Source of the DNA: an uncultured Collinsella sp.
GTDB taxonomy: Bacteria > Actinomycetota > Coriobacteriia > Coriobacteriales > Coriobacteriaceae
Assembly (NCBI GenBank): GCA_902496775.1
Contig: CABVCF010000060.1
Coordinates: forward strand, 1 to 12,637
Direction of reading: 5' to 3'
DNA length: 12,637 nt
A program made the translations under genes and the position numbers. Position 1 is the stretch's first letter. Every line of letters begins with the position of its first letter. The notes below the pieces were generated by a model that had not been told where the DNA came from, did no database searches, and was given only the letters and a program-made list of their open reading frames with translations. Positions 1-8,086 of the stretch are shown here, one piece after another.

Positions 1-227
1 AGTGCGTGCAGGCAGACGGCCACGAGCCTCCTGCGTATAAGCTGGTCGGCTCCGAGGGCCCCGCGCATGCGCCCACCTTTACCGCTGTGGTGCTCATCGA
101 CGGTATTCGCCAGGGCCGCGGCACCGGTTCCTCCAAGAAGGAGGCCGAGGGAGCTGCCGCGCTCGAGGCACTCGACCGCATGGGCTACACCACCAACGGC
201 GTGATTCTCAACAAGAAGCCTGTTTAA
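1..227 (+). CDS. rnc: Ribonuclease III, C-terminal part (5' end outside window)
   Basis: This is the 3' end of a gene that starts before the window; codons are in frame from base 3. The visible ~75 residues match the C-terminal double-stranded-RNA-binding domain of RNase III: an ADGHEPPAYKLV segment, then an FTAVVLIDG strand, then the GTGSSKKEAEGAAALEAL helix, whose Lys-Lys pair contacts dsRNA. RNase III cleaves double-stranded RNA, including rRNA precursors. The catalytic domain is not in the window. The stop lies 10 nt before smc, and rnc-smc-ftsY is a widely conserved order, which supports the call. Identity is inferred from the domain plus context; other dsRBD proteins are unlikely here. 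Confidence 0.9.
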   Translation, partial: CVQADGHEPPAYKLVGSEGPAHAPTFTAVVLIDGIRQGRGTGSSKKEAEGAAALEALDRMGYTTNGVILNKKPV

Positions 228-237
228 GCGAGGAACC

Positions 238-3200
238 GTGTATCTCAAGTCCCTCACGCTCAAAGGGTTCAAGTCGTTTGCCGACCGCGCCCATATGACG
301 TTTGAGCCGGGCCTAACCGTCATCGTCGGTCCCAACGGCTCGGGAAAATCGAACATCTCCGACTCGATCCTGTGGGTCCTGGGCGAGCAGAGCGCCAAGC
401 AGCTGCGCGGCCAGGCCATGGAAGACGTCATCTTCTCGGGCTCGTCGGCGCGCAAGCCGGTGGGTGTGGCCGAGGTCACGCTGGTGCTCGATAACTCGGA
501 CCATATGCTGCCTGTCGACTTTGATGAGGTCGCCATCACCCGTCGTATGTATCGCTCGGGCGAAAGCGAGTACCTCATCAACTCGAGCCCGTGCCGCCTG
601 ATGGACATCCAGGACATCTTGCACGATTCGGGACTGGGCAAGGATACGCACTCCATCATCAGCCAGGGCAAGCTCGATGCCATTTTGCAGAGCCGCCCCG
701 AGGAGCGCCGCGCCCTCATTGAGGAGGCCGCCGGCATCTCCAAGCACAAGCGCCGCAAGGAGCGTGCGCTCAAAAAGATTAAGTCGATGGACGAGCACCT
801 GACGCGTGCCCGCGATATCAACAAGGAAATCGCCCGTCAGCTGCGACCGCTGGAGCGTCAGGTCGATCGCGCGCGCAAGTACAAAGAGCTGTCCTCGCGC
901 GCGAACGAGCTTACGCAGATGCTGGCCGTCGATGAGCTTCGTTCGCTGCAGTCGCAGTGGAACGACCTGGAGAGCCGCTCCAAGGAGGGCGCTGCCGAGC
1001 TTGAGCTCGCGCAGTACCGCCTGGGTGAGAAAGAGCGCGAGCTCGAGAAGCTCCAGGTCATGCTCGAGGAAAAGGGCCTGTTTGTGGGCGACTTGGGCGA
1101 GCAGCGCCGCCATATGCAAGATGTGGTCGGTCGCATTAACTCCGACATGCGCCTGCTCGAGGAAAAGGGCCACAACATGGTGTCGCGCCTGTCCGACATG
1201 CGCGGCCAGATCTCGAGCTCCGAGCATCAGCGCCGGCGCGTGGTCGAGGAGCTCGAGGATGCGCGTGCCCAGCTCGAGGAAGTGACCGGTGCGCACATGC
1301 AGGCCCAGGACGACGTCGACGCCGCCGGCCCTGCCACCGCCGAGCTTCACGAGCGTCGCGTGGCGCTCGACAACCAGATTTCGCAGCTTACGCGCGAGCA
1401 GCGCGATGTGCAGCGTGTGGCCGATAACGCCGCGCTCGAGCTTGCCAAGGTAAAGGATTCGCTTTCCAATGCCGAGGTCGAGGACAACATGTATGCCTCG
1501 CGCCTGGAGCAGATCGATGAGCAGCTCGAGGAGGTCACGGCATCGCTTGAGAGCCGCCGCGACCGTGCTGAGGAGCTTGAGAGCGCCCTTGAGGCGGCTC
1601 GTCAGGCCCAGAGCGATGCGCGCGAGGCCACCGAGACGGCACGCGCTGCCCTCAAGGACCTGCGTGTCCGCGAGAGCGAGGCGCGCAACAAGCTGTCCGA
1701 GGTGCGCTCGGAGCTCGCGAGCCAAAAGAAGCTCGATGCTCGCATGGCCGACAGCTCGCCGCTCGTAAGCCGTCTGGTGGGCGCGCTGGGCGATGATGTT
1801 TCGGGCCGTCTGGGCGATGTACTCGAGGCACCGCGTGAGCTTGAGGGCCTGGTTGAGCAGCTGCTCGCCGGCGATATCGATGCCCTGCTGTTCGATAACA
1901 CTGCCGCACTTGAGCGTGCCGGTCGCGCTGCCCTGGACCAGAAGAAGGCCTCGGGTGAGGCGCTGCTGGTGGCGCGCAGCGTGAGCGGCTCTGCGGCTGC
2001 CGAGGGTGCCGCCGGTACCCGTCTTGTTGATCGTCTGTCCGTGCGTGCGGGCTACGGTCCGGTCGTCGAGGCATTGCTCGGCGACTATTACGTGGTCGAT
2101 GACTTGGCTGCCGCGCTGTCCGCGCCGGTCGTTGATGGCGTGACCTATGTGACTCCCGATGGCGCACGCGTTGCCTGCGGCGGCCTGGTTCGCGTGGGGC
2201 TTGATGCCGGCGAGGCTTCGGGCGCCCTGGAGCGCAAGCGTCGTATCCGCGAGCTGGAAGGCCTGAAGCCCGATCTTGCTGCCGCGTTTGAGTATGTTTC
2301 TGATCAGGTCGTCGAGGCCAATGCGGCCGTTGAGGAGGCCCGTGCTGCCGAGGGCGATGCTGCCGGCGAGATTGCCCGTCTTGAGGGCGAGCGCCGCTCC
2401 CTGCTGTCCGAGATCGGCCGCCTGGAGCAGAGTGCCAACAACGCCGAGGTCGAGCGCGTGCGTATTTCCAAGCGTCGCGAGCAGGCTGCCGAGGCCGTTC
2501 GTGCTGCACGTCCGCGCGTGGACGAGCTCACCCGTTCGCGCGACGAGGCCCGTGCGCAGGCGAGCGATCTGGGCTTGCAGATTGCCGAGGCCAACGATGA
2601 GCTCGATCGCGTGCGCCGTGATGATTCCGAGGCAGCCGGTAAGCTCGCCGACGCTAAGGTCCGCCTGGCTCAGACGAGTGAGCGCCTGCGTTCGCTGAAG
2701 GGTCGCGTGCCTGATCTTGAGCATCGTCTGGAGGGTATCGACCGTCGTATCCGCGGGACGCGTCAGGCCTCGCGCTCGCTCGAGCTGCTGCGCCTTCGCG
2801 TCGATCCTATGCACGAGCGCTATTCTGCCCTGTTGGAGCGCGCCTCGGACTGGGCTGCGCGTCTGCGTGACCAGGCTTCGCTCGAGGAGGCGGACTCGGC
2901 TTCGCTTAAGAAAACCATCGAGGACGCCAAGACTGAGGTCGCCCACGCCAAGGAGCGGGTCGATGCTGCCACGGCGACGCAAAACGAGTTCAAGGTCGCG
3001 CGTGGCAAGCTCGAGGTGCAGGTAGAGGCCGCCATCAAGGCCATTACCGCCGATGGCACCACGGTACTCGAGGAAGCGCTCATGCTGCCGGCGCCCACCG
3101 ATCGCGACGCTGCCGAGCGCGAGCTTAACCAGCTCGTGCGCCAGATCAACAACCTGGGCCCTGTGAACCAGGTTGCCATGGAGGAGTACGAGCAGCTCAA

Positions 3201-3774
3201 GCGCCGCGCCGATTACATCGAGGAGCAGCTGGCCGATCTGGAGAGCGCGCGCAAGGCGCTCACCAAGATCACCGTGGCGATTGACCGCAAGATGCGCAAG
3301 GCCTTCCTGGTGACCTTTGAGAAGGTCGATGCGAACTTCCGCGAGATCTTTGCCATGCTGTTCCCGGGTGGCCAGGCGCATCTGGAGATGACCGACCCCG
3401 AGCATCCGGCCGAGACGGGCATTGAGGTCGTGGCGCAGCCGCGCGGTAAGCGCATCACCAAGATGATGCTCATGTCGGGTGGCGAGAAGAGCCTGACGGC
3501 GCTCGCCCTGCTCTTTGCCGTATACCGTACTCGCACGGTGCCGTTCTATGTGCTGGACGAGGTCGAGGCTGCGCTCGACGACGCCAACCTGTCTAAGCTC
3601 ATCGGCGCCCTCGATGTGCTGCGTTCCGATACGCAGCTCTTGGTAATCTCGCATCAGCGCCGTACTATGGAGGATGCTGACGTTCTCTACGGCGTCTCGA
3701 TGCAAGCCGACGGCGTCAGTCGCGTCGTCTCGCAAAAACTCGATCGCGAAACCGGAAAGGTCGTGAATGCATAA
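238..3774 (+). CDS. smc: Chromosome segregation/condensation protein SMC
   Basis: A 1178-residue SMC ATPase, full length for bacterial SMC (about 1150-1190). It forms the core of the SMC-ScpAB complex that organises and segregates the chromosome. The order of parts is visible: N-terminal ATPase half with Walker A GPNGSGKS (residues 31-38); a long Glu/Arg/Leu-rich coiled coil (about 170-500); a Gly-rich hinge (about 506-660); the returning coiled coil (about 665-1010); and the C-terminal ATPase half with signature LMSGGEK (1078-1084) and Walker B FYVLDE (1103-1108), followed by the ISHQ switch. The GTG start at 238 is preceded by GAGGAA and begins MYLKSLTLKGFKSFAD, the conserved SMC start. It lies 10 nt after rnc, and its stop overlaps the ftsY start by one base, so translation is probably coupled. 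ScpA and ScpB are not in the window. Confidence 0.98.
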   Translation: MYLKSLTLKGFKSFADRAHMTFEPGLTVIVGPNGSGKSNISDSILWVLGEQSAKQLRGQAMEDVIFSGSSARKPVGVAEVTLVLDNSDHMLPVDFDEVAITRRMYRSGESEYLINSSPCRLMDIQDILHDSGLGKDTHSIISQGKLDAILQSRPEERRALIEEAAGISKHKRRKERALKKIKSMDEHLTRARDINKEIARQLRPLERQVDRARKYKELSSRANELTQMLAVDELRSLQSQWNDLESRSKEGAAELELAQYRLGEKERELEKLQVMLEEKGLFVGDLGEQRRHMQDVVGRINSDMRLLEEKGHNMVSRLSDMRGQISSSEHQRRRVVEELEDARAQLEEVTGAHMQAQDDVDAAGPATAELHERRVALDNQISQLTREQRDVQRVADNAALELAKVKDSLSNAEVEDNMYASRLEQIDEQLEEVTASLESRRDRAEELESALEAARQAQSDAREATETARAALKDLRVRESEARNKLSEVRSELASQKKLDARMADSSPLVSRLVGALGDDVSGRLGDVLEAPRELEGLVEQLLAGDIDALLFDNTAALERAGRAALDQKKASGEALLVARSVSGSAAAEGAAGTRLVDRLSVRAGYGPVVEALLGDYYVVDDLAAALSAPVVDGVTYVTPDGARVACGGLVRVGLDAGEASGALERKRRIRELEGLKPDLAAAFEYVSDQVVEANAAVEEARAAEGDAAGEIARLEGERRSLLSEIGRLEQSANNAEVERVRISKRREQAAEAVRAARPRVDELTRSRDEARAQASDLGLQIAEANDELDRVRRDDSEAAGKLADAKVRLAQTSERLRSLKGRVPDLEHRLEGIDRRIRGTRQASRSLELLRLRVDPMHERYSALLERASDWAARLRDQASLEEADSASLKKTIEDAKTEVAHAKERVDAATATQNEFKVARGKLEVQVEAAIKAITADGTTVLEEALMLPAPTDRDAAERELNQLVRQINNLGPVNQVAMEEYEQLKRRADYIEEQLADLESARKALTKITVAIDRKMRKAFLVTFEKVDANFREIFAMLFPGGQAHLEMTDPEHPAETGIEVVAQPRGKRITKMMLMSGGEKSLTALALLFAVYRTRTVPFYVLDEVEAALDDANLSKLIGALDVLRSDTQLLVISHQRRTMEDADVLYGVSMQADGVSRVVSQKLDRETGKVVNA

Positions 3775-4691
3775 TGGGATTCTTTGACGCTCTCTCGCGC
3801 GGACTTGAGCGCAGCCGCGAGGCCCTTAACGAGGTCTTCTACTTTGGCGGTGAGGTCGACGAGGATTTTTGGGAGGACCTTGAGGACACCCTCGTTATGG
3901 GTGACATGGGTGCAGAGGTCGCCATTCAAGTCTCCGATGACCTGCGTGATGCCGCTGCCAAGAAGAACCTCAAGACCGCCCCGCAGCTTCGCCGCGCCCT
4001 GGCCGAGCAGCTCGAGGGCCATTTTGTGCCTGTTGAGCGCGACCCGTTTTCCGATACGCCGAGCTGCGTGCTGTTTGTCGGCATCAACGGCGCCGGCAAG
4101 ACCACCACGGTCGGCAAGATTGCGAGCGCCATGGCCGCCCGCGGCAAGAACGTGGTGATCGGTTCGGCCGACACCTTCCGCGCCGCCGCCATCGAGCAGC
4201 TCGATGTGTGGGGCCAGCGTGCCGGCGTACCGGTTATCAAGCGTGACCGCGGCTCCGATCCTGCGAGCGTGTGCTATGACGTGCTCGACGAGGCCGATAA
4301 GCGCGGCAGCGACCTGGTGCTCATCGATACCGCCGGTCGTCTGCACACGAGCCCCGAGCTCATGCGCGAGCTTGCCAAGGTGGTCAATGTGACCCGCAAG
4401 CGCGCCGCCAATATGGCCGCCGGTCCCATGCCTGTCTCGGTCGTGCTTGTGATCGATGCCGCTACGGGTCAGAACGGTCTGAACCAGGCTCTCGAGTTTA
4501 ACGAGGCGCTGGGCCTGGACGGTATTATCATGACTAAGCTCGACGGCACGGCTAAGGGTGGTATCGCCATGGCCGTGGCCGAGAAGCTCAAGCTCCCGAT
4601 CCTGCGCATCGGCGTGGGCGAGCAGGTCGATGACCTGCAGGAGTTTAACGCCAAAGATTTCTGCCGCGCCCTGGTGGGCGAGTCCAACTAA
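3774..4691 (+). CDS. ftsY: Signal recognition particle receptor FtsY
   Basis: A 305-residue SRP-family GTPase that receives ribosome-SRP complexes at the membrane and works as a heterodimer with Ffh. Visible parts are a short N-terminal N-domain helix bundle (about 1-95), P-loop GINGAGKT (103-110), the DTFRAAA insertion-box segment, G3 motif DTAGR (185-189), G4 motif TKLDGTAKGG (254-263) and a closing GVGEQVDDLQEF segment. It lacks the long acidic A-domain of E. coli FtsY, as is usual in Gram-positive bacteria. The ATG shares its A with the last base of the smc stop, with GGAAAGG upstream. The next gene encodes its partner Ffh. The GINGAGKT loop and the FtsY-type C-terminus distinguish it from Ffh. 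Confidence 0.97.
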   Translation: MGFFDALSRGLERSREALNEVFYFGGEVDEDFWEDLEDTLVMGDMGAEVAIQVSDDLRDAAAKKNLKTAPQLRRALAEQLEGHFVPVERDPFSDTPSCVLFVGINGAGKTTTVGKIASAMAARGKNVVIGSADTFRAAAIEQLDVWGQRAGVPVIKRDRGSDPASVCYDVLDEADKRGSDLVLIDTAGRLHTSPELMRELAKVVNVTRKRAANMAAGPMPVSVVLVIDAATGQNGLNQALEFNEALGLDGIIMTKLDGTAKGGIAMAVAEKLKLPILRIGVGEQVDDLQEFNAKDFCRALVGESN

Positions 4692-4701
4692 GGAGTGACT
4701 A

Positions 4702-6177
4702 GTGTTTGATTCCCTGAGCGATCGCCTCAACGATACATTTGACCGCCTGCGCGGTAAGGGTAAGCTGACCGAGGCCGATATTACTTCGGCTATGCGCGAT
4801 ATTCGCATGGCGCTACTCGAGGCCGACGTTAACTTTAAGGTCGTCAAGGAGTTCGTTGCCAAGACCAAGGAGCGCTGCATGACCGCCGAGGTCATGGAGT
4901 CGCTGTCGCCGGCGCAAAACGTCGTCAAGATCGTGCTCAACGAGCTTACCGAGATGCTCGGCTCAACCGAGAGCAAGCTCGTCTTTAGCAATCGCATTCC
5001 CAATGTCATCATGCTCGTGGGCCTGCAGGGCTCCGGTAAGACCACGGCGGCCGTAAAGCTGGCCTACCTGCTCAAGAAGCAGGGCCGCTCGCCGCTGCTC
5101 GCCGCGTGCGACGTCTACCGTCCCGCCGCTGCCGACCAGCTGGCCACGCTCGGTGGCGAGATCGGCGTGCCGGTCTTCCGCGGTGACGGCGCGCATCCGG
5201 TCGACATTGCCACGGGCGCCATCCAGGAGGCCGTCGACCATCTGCGTGACGTGGTCATCGTCGATACCGCCGGTCGTCTTCAGATCGACGAGCAGATGAT
5301 GCAGGAGGCCGTGGACATCAAGAAGGCCGTCAAGCCCGACCAGGTGCTGATGGTCGTCGACGCCATGACCGGCCAAGACATCGTCAACGTGGTTTCGACG
5401 TTTGCCGAGCGCACCGACTTTGACGGCGTGATCATCTCCAAGCTCGACGGTGACGCCCGTGGCGGCGGCGCACTTTCGGTGCGTCAGGTGACCGGCAAGC
5501 CCATCAAGTTTGTGAGCATGGGCGAGAAGCCCGATTCGCTTGAGCCGTTCTATCCCGATCGCATGGCCAAGCGCATTCTGGGCATGGGCGACGTCGTCGG
5601 CATTATCGAGAAGGCCCAGGAGGCGGCTGATGCAGAGCAGCTTGAGGCTGCCGAGCGTATGCTGCGCGAGGGCTTCACCATGAACGATATGCTCGACCAG
5701 ATGAAGGCGGTCAAGAAGATGGGCGGCATGAAGGGCATCCTGGGCATGCTCCCCGGTGGCCAGCGCGCGCTCAACCAAATGGGCGGCAACCTGGACGAGG
5801 GCATCTTCGATAAGAACGAGGCCATCATCATGTCGATGACCAAGGAGGAGCGCCTGCGTCCCTCCATCATCAACGGCCAGCGCCGCGCCCGCATTGCCAA
5901 GGGAGCCGGCGTGACGCCCACTGAGGTCAACAGCCTTATGAAGCAGTGGGGCGAGATGAATAAGATGATGGGCCGCATGCGCACGATGGCCAATCAGGCA
6001 CAGGCCGGCGGCAAAAAGGGCAAAAAGGGAAAGAAGGGCAAGAGGATGCGCATGCCCAATATCCCTGGCCTGGACGCTATGGGTCTGGGCGGCATGGGCG
6101 GCCTGGGTACGGGCGGTCCCAAGTCCGATATGGAGCTGCTGCGCCAGATGGAAGCGCAGATGCGTAATAAGAAATAG
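4702..6177 (+). CDS. ffh: Signal recognition particle protein Ffh (SRP54)
   Basis: A 491-residue SRP54 GTPase that binds 4.5S/6S SRP RNA and signal sequences of nascent membrane and secreted proteins. It has an N-domain (about 1-95), P-loop GLQGSGKT (107-114), DTAGR (188-192), G4 SKLDGDARGG (246-255) and a Met-rich M domain from about 316. The M domain contains GFTMNDMLDQM (from 324) and the RNA-binding helices SMTKEERLRPSIINGQRRAR (378-397) followed by the conserved GAG turn. The tail is longer than usual: a Lys-Gly run, then a Gly/Met-rich stretch, then a short charged helix at the end. The GTG start at 4702 has AGGAG 6 nt upstream, and that site overlaps the ftsY stop. It is the last gene of the operon. 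Confidence 0.97.
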   Translation: MFDSLSDRLNDTFDRLRGKGKLTEADITSAMRDIRMALLEADVNFKVVKEFVAKTKERCMTAEVMESLSPAQNVVKIVLNELTEMLGSTESKLVFSNRIPNVIMLVGLQGSGKTTAAVKLAYLLKKQGRSPLLAACDVYRPAAADQLATLGGEIGVPVFRGDGAHPVDIATGAIQEAVDHLRDVVIVDTAGRLQIDEQMMQEAVDIKKAVKPDQVLMVVDAMTGQDIVNVVSTFAERTDFDGVIISKLDGDARGGGALSVRQVTGKPIKFVSMGEKPDSLEPFYPDRMAKRILGMGDVVGIIEKAQEAADAEQLEAAERMLREGFTMNDMLDQMKAVKKMGGMKGILGMLPGGQRALNQMGGNLDEGIFDKNEAIIMSMTKEERLRPSIINGQRRARIAKGAGVTPTEVNSLMKQWGEMNKMMGRMRTMANQAQAGGKKGKKGKKGKRMRMPNIPGLDAMGLGGMGGLGTGGPKSDMELLRQMEAQMRNKK

Positions 6178-6202
6178 AGCTGTAATTCCAGCTTGATATG
6201 GC

Positions 6203-6240
6203 AAAGGCCACTCGGAAGCTACCGGGTGGCCTTTGTTGTT
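6203..6240 (+). terminator. Rho-independent terminator after ffh
   Basis: The arms AAAGGCCACTCGG and CCGGGTGGCCTTT form a 13-bp stem with one T-G wobble around the loop AAGCTA, followed by TTTGTTGTT. It lies 25 nt after the ffh stop and ends the rnc-smc-ftsY-ffh operon. The stem also contains AAA on the opposite arm, so it could act weakly for the convergent gene that ends at 6298. Confidence 0.9.
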
Positions 6241-6297
6241 GGCTTTGATTGTTGGGTTGCGTGCAGTGTCGCGCCCCGAGCTCGCGTTGCCGTGCCG

Positions 6298-7062
6298 TTA
6301 GTGGCAGCCGCAGCCCTCGTGACCCTCGTGCTCGAGATGGCCGTGGCAGCTGCAGGACTCGCCATGTTCGTGGGCGTGATCGTGGTCATGGCCGTGGCAG
6401 CCGCACGTGGCCTCGCCGTTCTGCGCGAGCGTGCCGGCGATAAGGGCTTCGACGCAGGCGTCGCAGCTACCCTGGGCACCTGCGTATACCGTGATGCCTG
6501 CTTGGGCAAGCGCGTTGATAGCGCCACCGCCGATGCCGCCGCAGATGAGCGTGTCCACGCCGCCGTTGGCGAGCAGGCCCGCCAGGGCACCGTGGCCGGT
6601 GCCGCCGGTGCCCACGACCTGCTCGTTGAGCACCTTGCCGTCCTGAATGTCGTAGATCTTGAACTGCTCGCTGCGGCCAAAGTGCATAAAGATGTTGCCG
6701 TTGTCGTACGTGGTTGCCACCCTCATGGTGTCGACCTCCTTTGCTGGCCATACGGCCGTCGTTGTGGTGATGGGGGAGTACGCGATATTGCCGCCTTCGA
6801 TGACGATTGCCCGTCCATTGACCAGCGCGTTTGCCACCTTGCGATGCGCTCGACTGCAAATTGCCGCCACCGTGGCGCGCGCGATGCCCATCTGCTGTGC
6901 GACTGCCTCTTGGTTAAGGCCTTCCAGGTCGCACAGGCGCAGCACCTCGAGTTCGTCGATCGTCATGTCGATGGCGTCTCCGCTGGCTAGGCCGTCAGGG
7001 GTAAAGCCGCGGTATTCGGGGATGATCCCGACGCGGCGCAGTTTCTCGCGTCTTCCTGCCAT
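6298..7062 (-). CDS. DUF134 HTH - NifX-like cluster-binding fusion with His/Cys-rich tail
   Basis: A 254-residue three-part protein. Residues 1-92 match the DUF134/UPF0251 family: the start MAGRREKLRRV, the segment MTIDELEVLRLCDLEGLNQE, and a helix-turn-helix QEAVAQQMGIARATVAAICS typical of sigma-region-4-like DNA binding. Residues 113-225 match the dinitrogenase iron-molybdenum cofactor family (NifX, NifB C-terminus): MRVATTYDNGNIFMHFGRSEQF, then GGIGGGAINALAQAGITVYAG. The last 30 or so residues are almost entirely His, Cys, Gly, Glu and Asp (CGCHGHDHDHAHEHG, ending GCGCH), a likely metal-binding tail. No nitrogenase genes are present, so a role in metal or Fe-S cluster sensing and autoregulation is inference. 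The ATG at 7062 has AAGGAG 5 nt upstream; a GTG two codons earlier overlaps that site and is less likely. The gene runs convergent to ffh and divergent from thyA. Confidence 0.85.
   Translation of the reverse strand: MAGRREKLRRVGIIPEYRGFTPDGLASGDAIDMTIDELEVLRLCDLEGLNQEAVAQQMGIARATVAAICSRAHRKVANALVNGRAIVIEGGNIAYSPITTTTAVWPAKEVDTMRVATTYDNGNIFMHFGRSEQFKIYDIQDGKVLNEQVVGTGGTGHGALAGLLANGGVDTLICGGIGGGAINALAQAGITVYAGAQGSCDACVEALIAGTLAQNGEATCGCHGHDHDHAHEHGESCSCHGHLEHEGHEGCGCH
6724..6742 (-). promoter_or_regulatory. Strong internal ribosome binding site and ATG inside the fusion gene
   Basis: On the minus strand AAAGGAGGT is followed after 7 nt by ATG, which is Met113 of the fusion and the first residue of its NifX-like domain. 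The site is stronger than the one at the gene's own start. It would yield a separate 142-residue NifX-like protein with the His/Cys tail, from the same frame. Confidence 0.6.
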
Positions 7063-7076
7063 GCGCACTCCTTATC

Positions 7077-7088
7077 TGACATATGTCA
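7077..7088. promoter_or_regulatory. Palindromic operator candidate, proximal copy
   Basis: A perfect 12-bp palindrome, TGACATATGTCA, 14 nt before the ATG of the DUF134-NifX gene. It overlaps the expected transcription start of that gene. A near-identical copy lies 53 bp further away (centre to centre). A dimeric HTH protein is the natural reader, and the DUF134 protein itself is the obvious candidate, but that is inference. Confidence 0.6.
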
Positions 7089-7093
7089 ACAAT

Positions 7094-7121
7094 AGAATAG
7101 CGAACGCGCAGATTTGCGCAA
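7094..7121 (-). promoter_or_regulatory. Candidate promoter of the DUF134-NifX gene
   Basis: On the minus strand TTGCGC (7121-7116) and TATTCT (7099-7094) are separated by 16 nt. The start of transcription would fall near 7087, inside the proximal palindrome. Both boxes deviate from consensus, so the call is moderate. The spacer contains an inverted repeat, GCGCA-GATT-TGCGC, that partly covers the -35 box. Confidence 0.4.
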
Positions 7122-7129
7122 GGAATTTC

Positions 7130-7141
7130 TGGCATATGTCA
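7130..7141. promoter_or_regulatory. Palindromic operator candidate, distal copy
   Basis: TGGCATATGTCA differs from the proximal copy by one base. It lies upstream of the presumed -35 of the minus-strand gene and upstream of the presumed thyA promoter. The 53-bp centre spacing is about five helical turns, so proteins bound at both copies would face the same side of the DNA. Confidence 0.55.
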
Positions 7142-7188
7142 GAAAATGAGGGCTTATGTTTGGGCTGTGGGGCTGCGTGCGCCTGGGC

Positions 7189-7194
7189 TACAAT
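7189..7194 (+). promoter_or_regulatory. Candidate -10 box for thyA
   Basis: TACAAT lies 34 nt before the thyA start codon. No convincing -35 is visible; CTGTGG with an 18-nt spacer is the best fit. A good ribosome binding site, AGGAGG (7219-7224), follows 4 nt before the ATG. Confidence 0.35.
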
Positions 7195-7228
7195 GAATCT
7201 CGCTTGTAGGCGACTGACAGGAGGGTCA

Positions 7229-8077
7229 ATGAGCAAAGCTGATCAACAGTTTGTAACCATGTGCCGCGATATCTTGGACCATGGCACCACGACCGAGGGC
7301 CAAAAGGTCCGCCCGGTGTGGGAGGACGGCACCCCTGCCTATACCATTAAAAACTTTGGTGTCACGGCGCGCTACGACCTGCGCGAGGAGTTCCCGGCGC
7401 TCACGTTGCGCCGTACGGCGCTCAAGTCTGCCATGGACGAGATCCTGTGGATCTATCAAAAGAAGTCCAATAACGTGCATGACCTCAACAGCCATATTTG
7501 GGATGAGTGGGCCGACGAGACCGGCTCTATCGGCAAGGCCTACGGGTATCAGATTGGGCAGAAGAGCCATTACGCCGAGGGTGACTTTGACCAGATGGAC
7601 CGCGTGCTGTACGACCTTAAACACACGCCGTACAGCCGCCGCATTATGACGAACACCTATGTGTTTAGCGACCTGTCCGAGATGCACCTGTATCCGTGCG
7701 CCTACAGCGTGACCTATAACGTCACGCAGCGTCCGCAGGATGACAGGCCGACGCTCAACATGATTCTCAACCAGCGTAGCCAGGACATTTTGGCCGCGAA
7801 CAATTGGAATGTGTGCCAGTACGCCATTTTGCTGATGATGGTCGCGCAGTCGGTCGATATGATCGCTGGCGAGCTGCTGCACGTGATTGCCGATGCCCAC
7901 ATTTACGACCGTCATGTCGATATCATCCGCGAACTTATCGAGCGTCCGCAGTTTGCGGCTCCCAAGGTAACGCTCAACCCCGATGTGCATGATTTCTACG
8001 CGTTTACGACCGATGATCTGATCGTTGAGGGCTATGAGCACGGCCCTCAGGTCAAGAACATCCCCATTGCGGTGTAG
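7229..8077 (+). CDS. thyA: Thymidylate synthase
   Basis: A 282-residue ThyA-type thymidylate synthase, which methylates dUMP to dTMP with methylene-tetrahydrofolate and releases dihydrofolate. Key parts are visible: the active-site Cys157 in LYPCAYSVTYNV; the phosphate-binding NQRSQDILAANNW with Arg183; Asn194 in the NWNVCQYA helix that contacts the dUMP base; and DAHIYDRHV near the C-terminus. The residue after the catalytic Cys is Ala rather than the common His. The ATG at 7229 was chosen because AGGAGG precedes it; the reading frame stays open far upstream, but that extension is only antisense to the neighbouring gene. The dihydrofolate reductase gene that recycles its product follows directly. 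Confidence 0.96.
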   Translation: MSKADQQFVTMCRDILDHGTTTEGQKVRPVWEDGTPAYTIKNFGVTARYDLREEFPALTLRRTALKSAMDEILWIYQKKSNNVHDLNSHIWDEWADETGSIGKAYGYQIGQKSHYAEGDFDQMDRVLYDLKHTPYSRRIMTNTYVFSDLSEMHLYPCAYSVTYNVTQRPQDDRPTLNMILNQRSQDILAANNWNVCQYAILLMMVAQSVDMIAGELLHVIADAHIYDRHVDIIRELIERPQFAAPKVTLNPDVHDFYAFTTDDLIVEGYEHGPQVKNIPIAV

Positions 8078-8086
8078 GTGACGCGT

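Noticed and set aside
313..3735. 1140-codon open frame on the minus strand opposite smc
   Set aside because: It is an exact shadow of smc caused by strong GC codon bias. The sense strand has all SMC motifs, and the antisense protein has no recognisable domain or ribosome binding site.
3687..6204. Long minus-strand open frames opposite ftsY and ffh
   Set aside because: The sense strand encodes unambiguous SRP GTPases with every G motif; the antisense frames are by-products of codon bias.
6193..6990. 265-codon plus-strand frame opposite the DUF134-NifX gene
   Set aside because: The minus strand has recognisable domains, a good ribosome binding site and an upstream operator region. The plus frame starts inside the ffh terminator region and resembles nothing.
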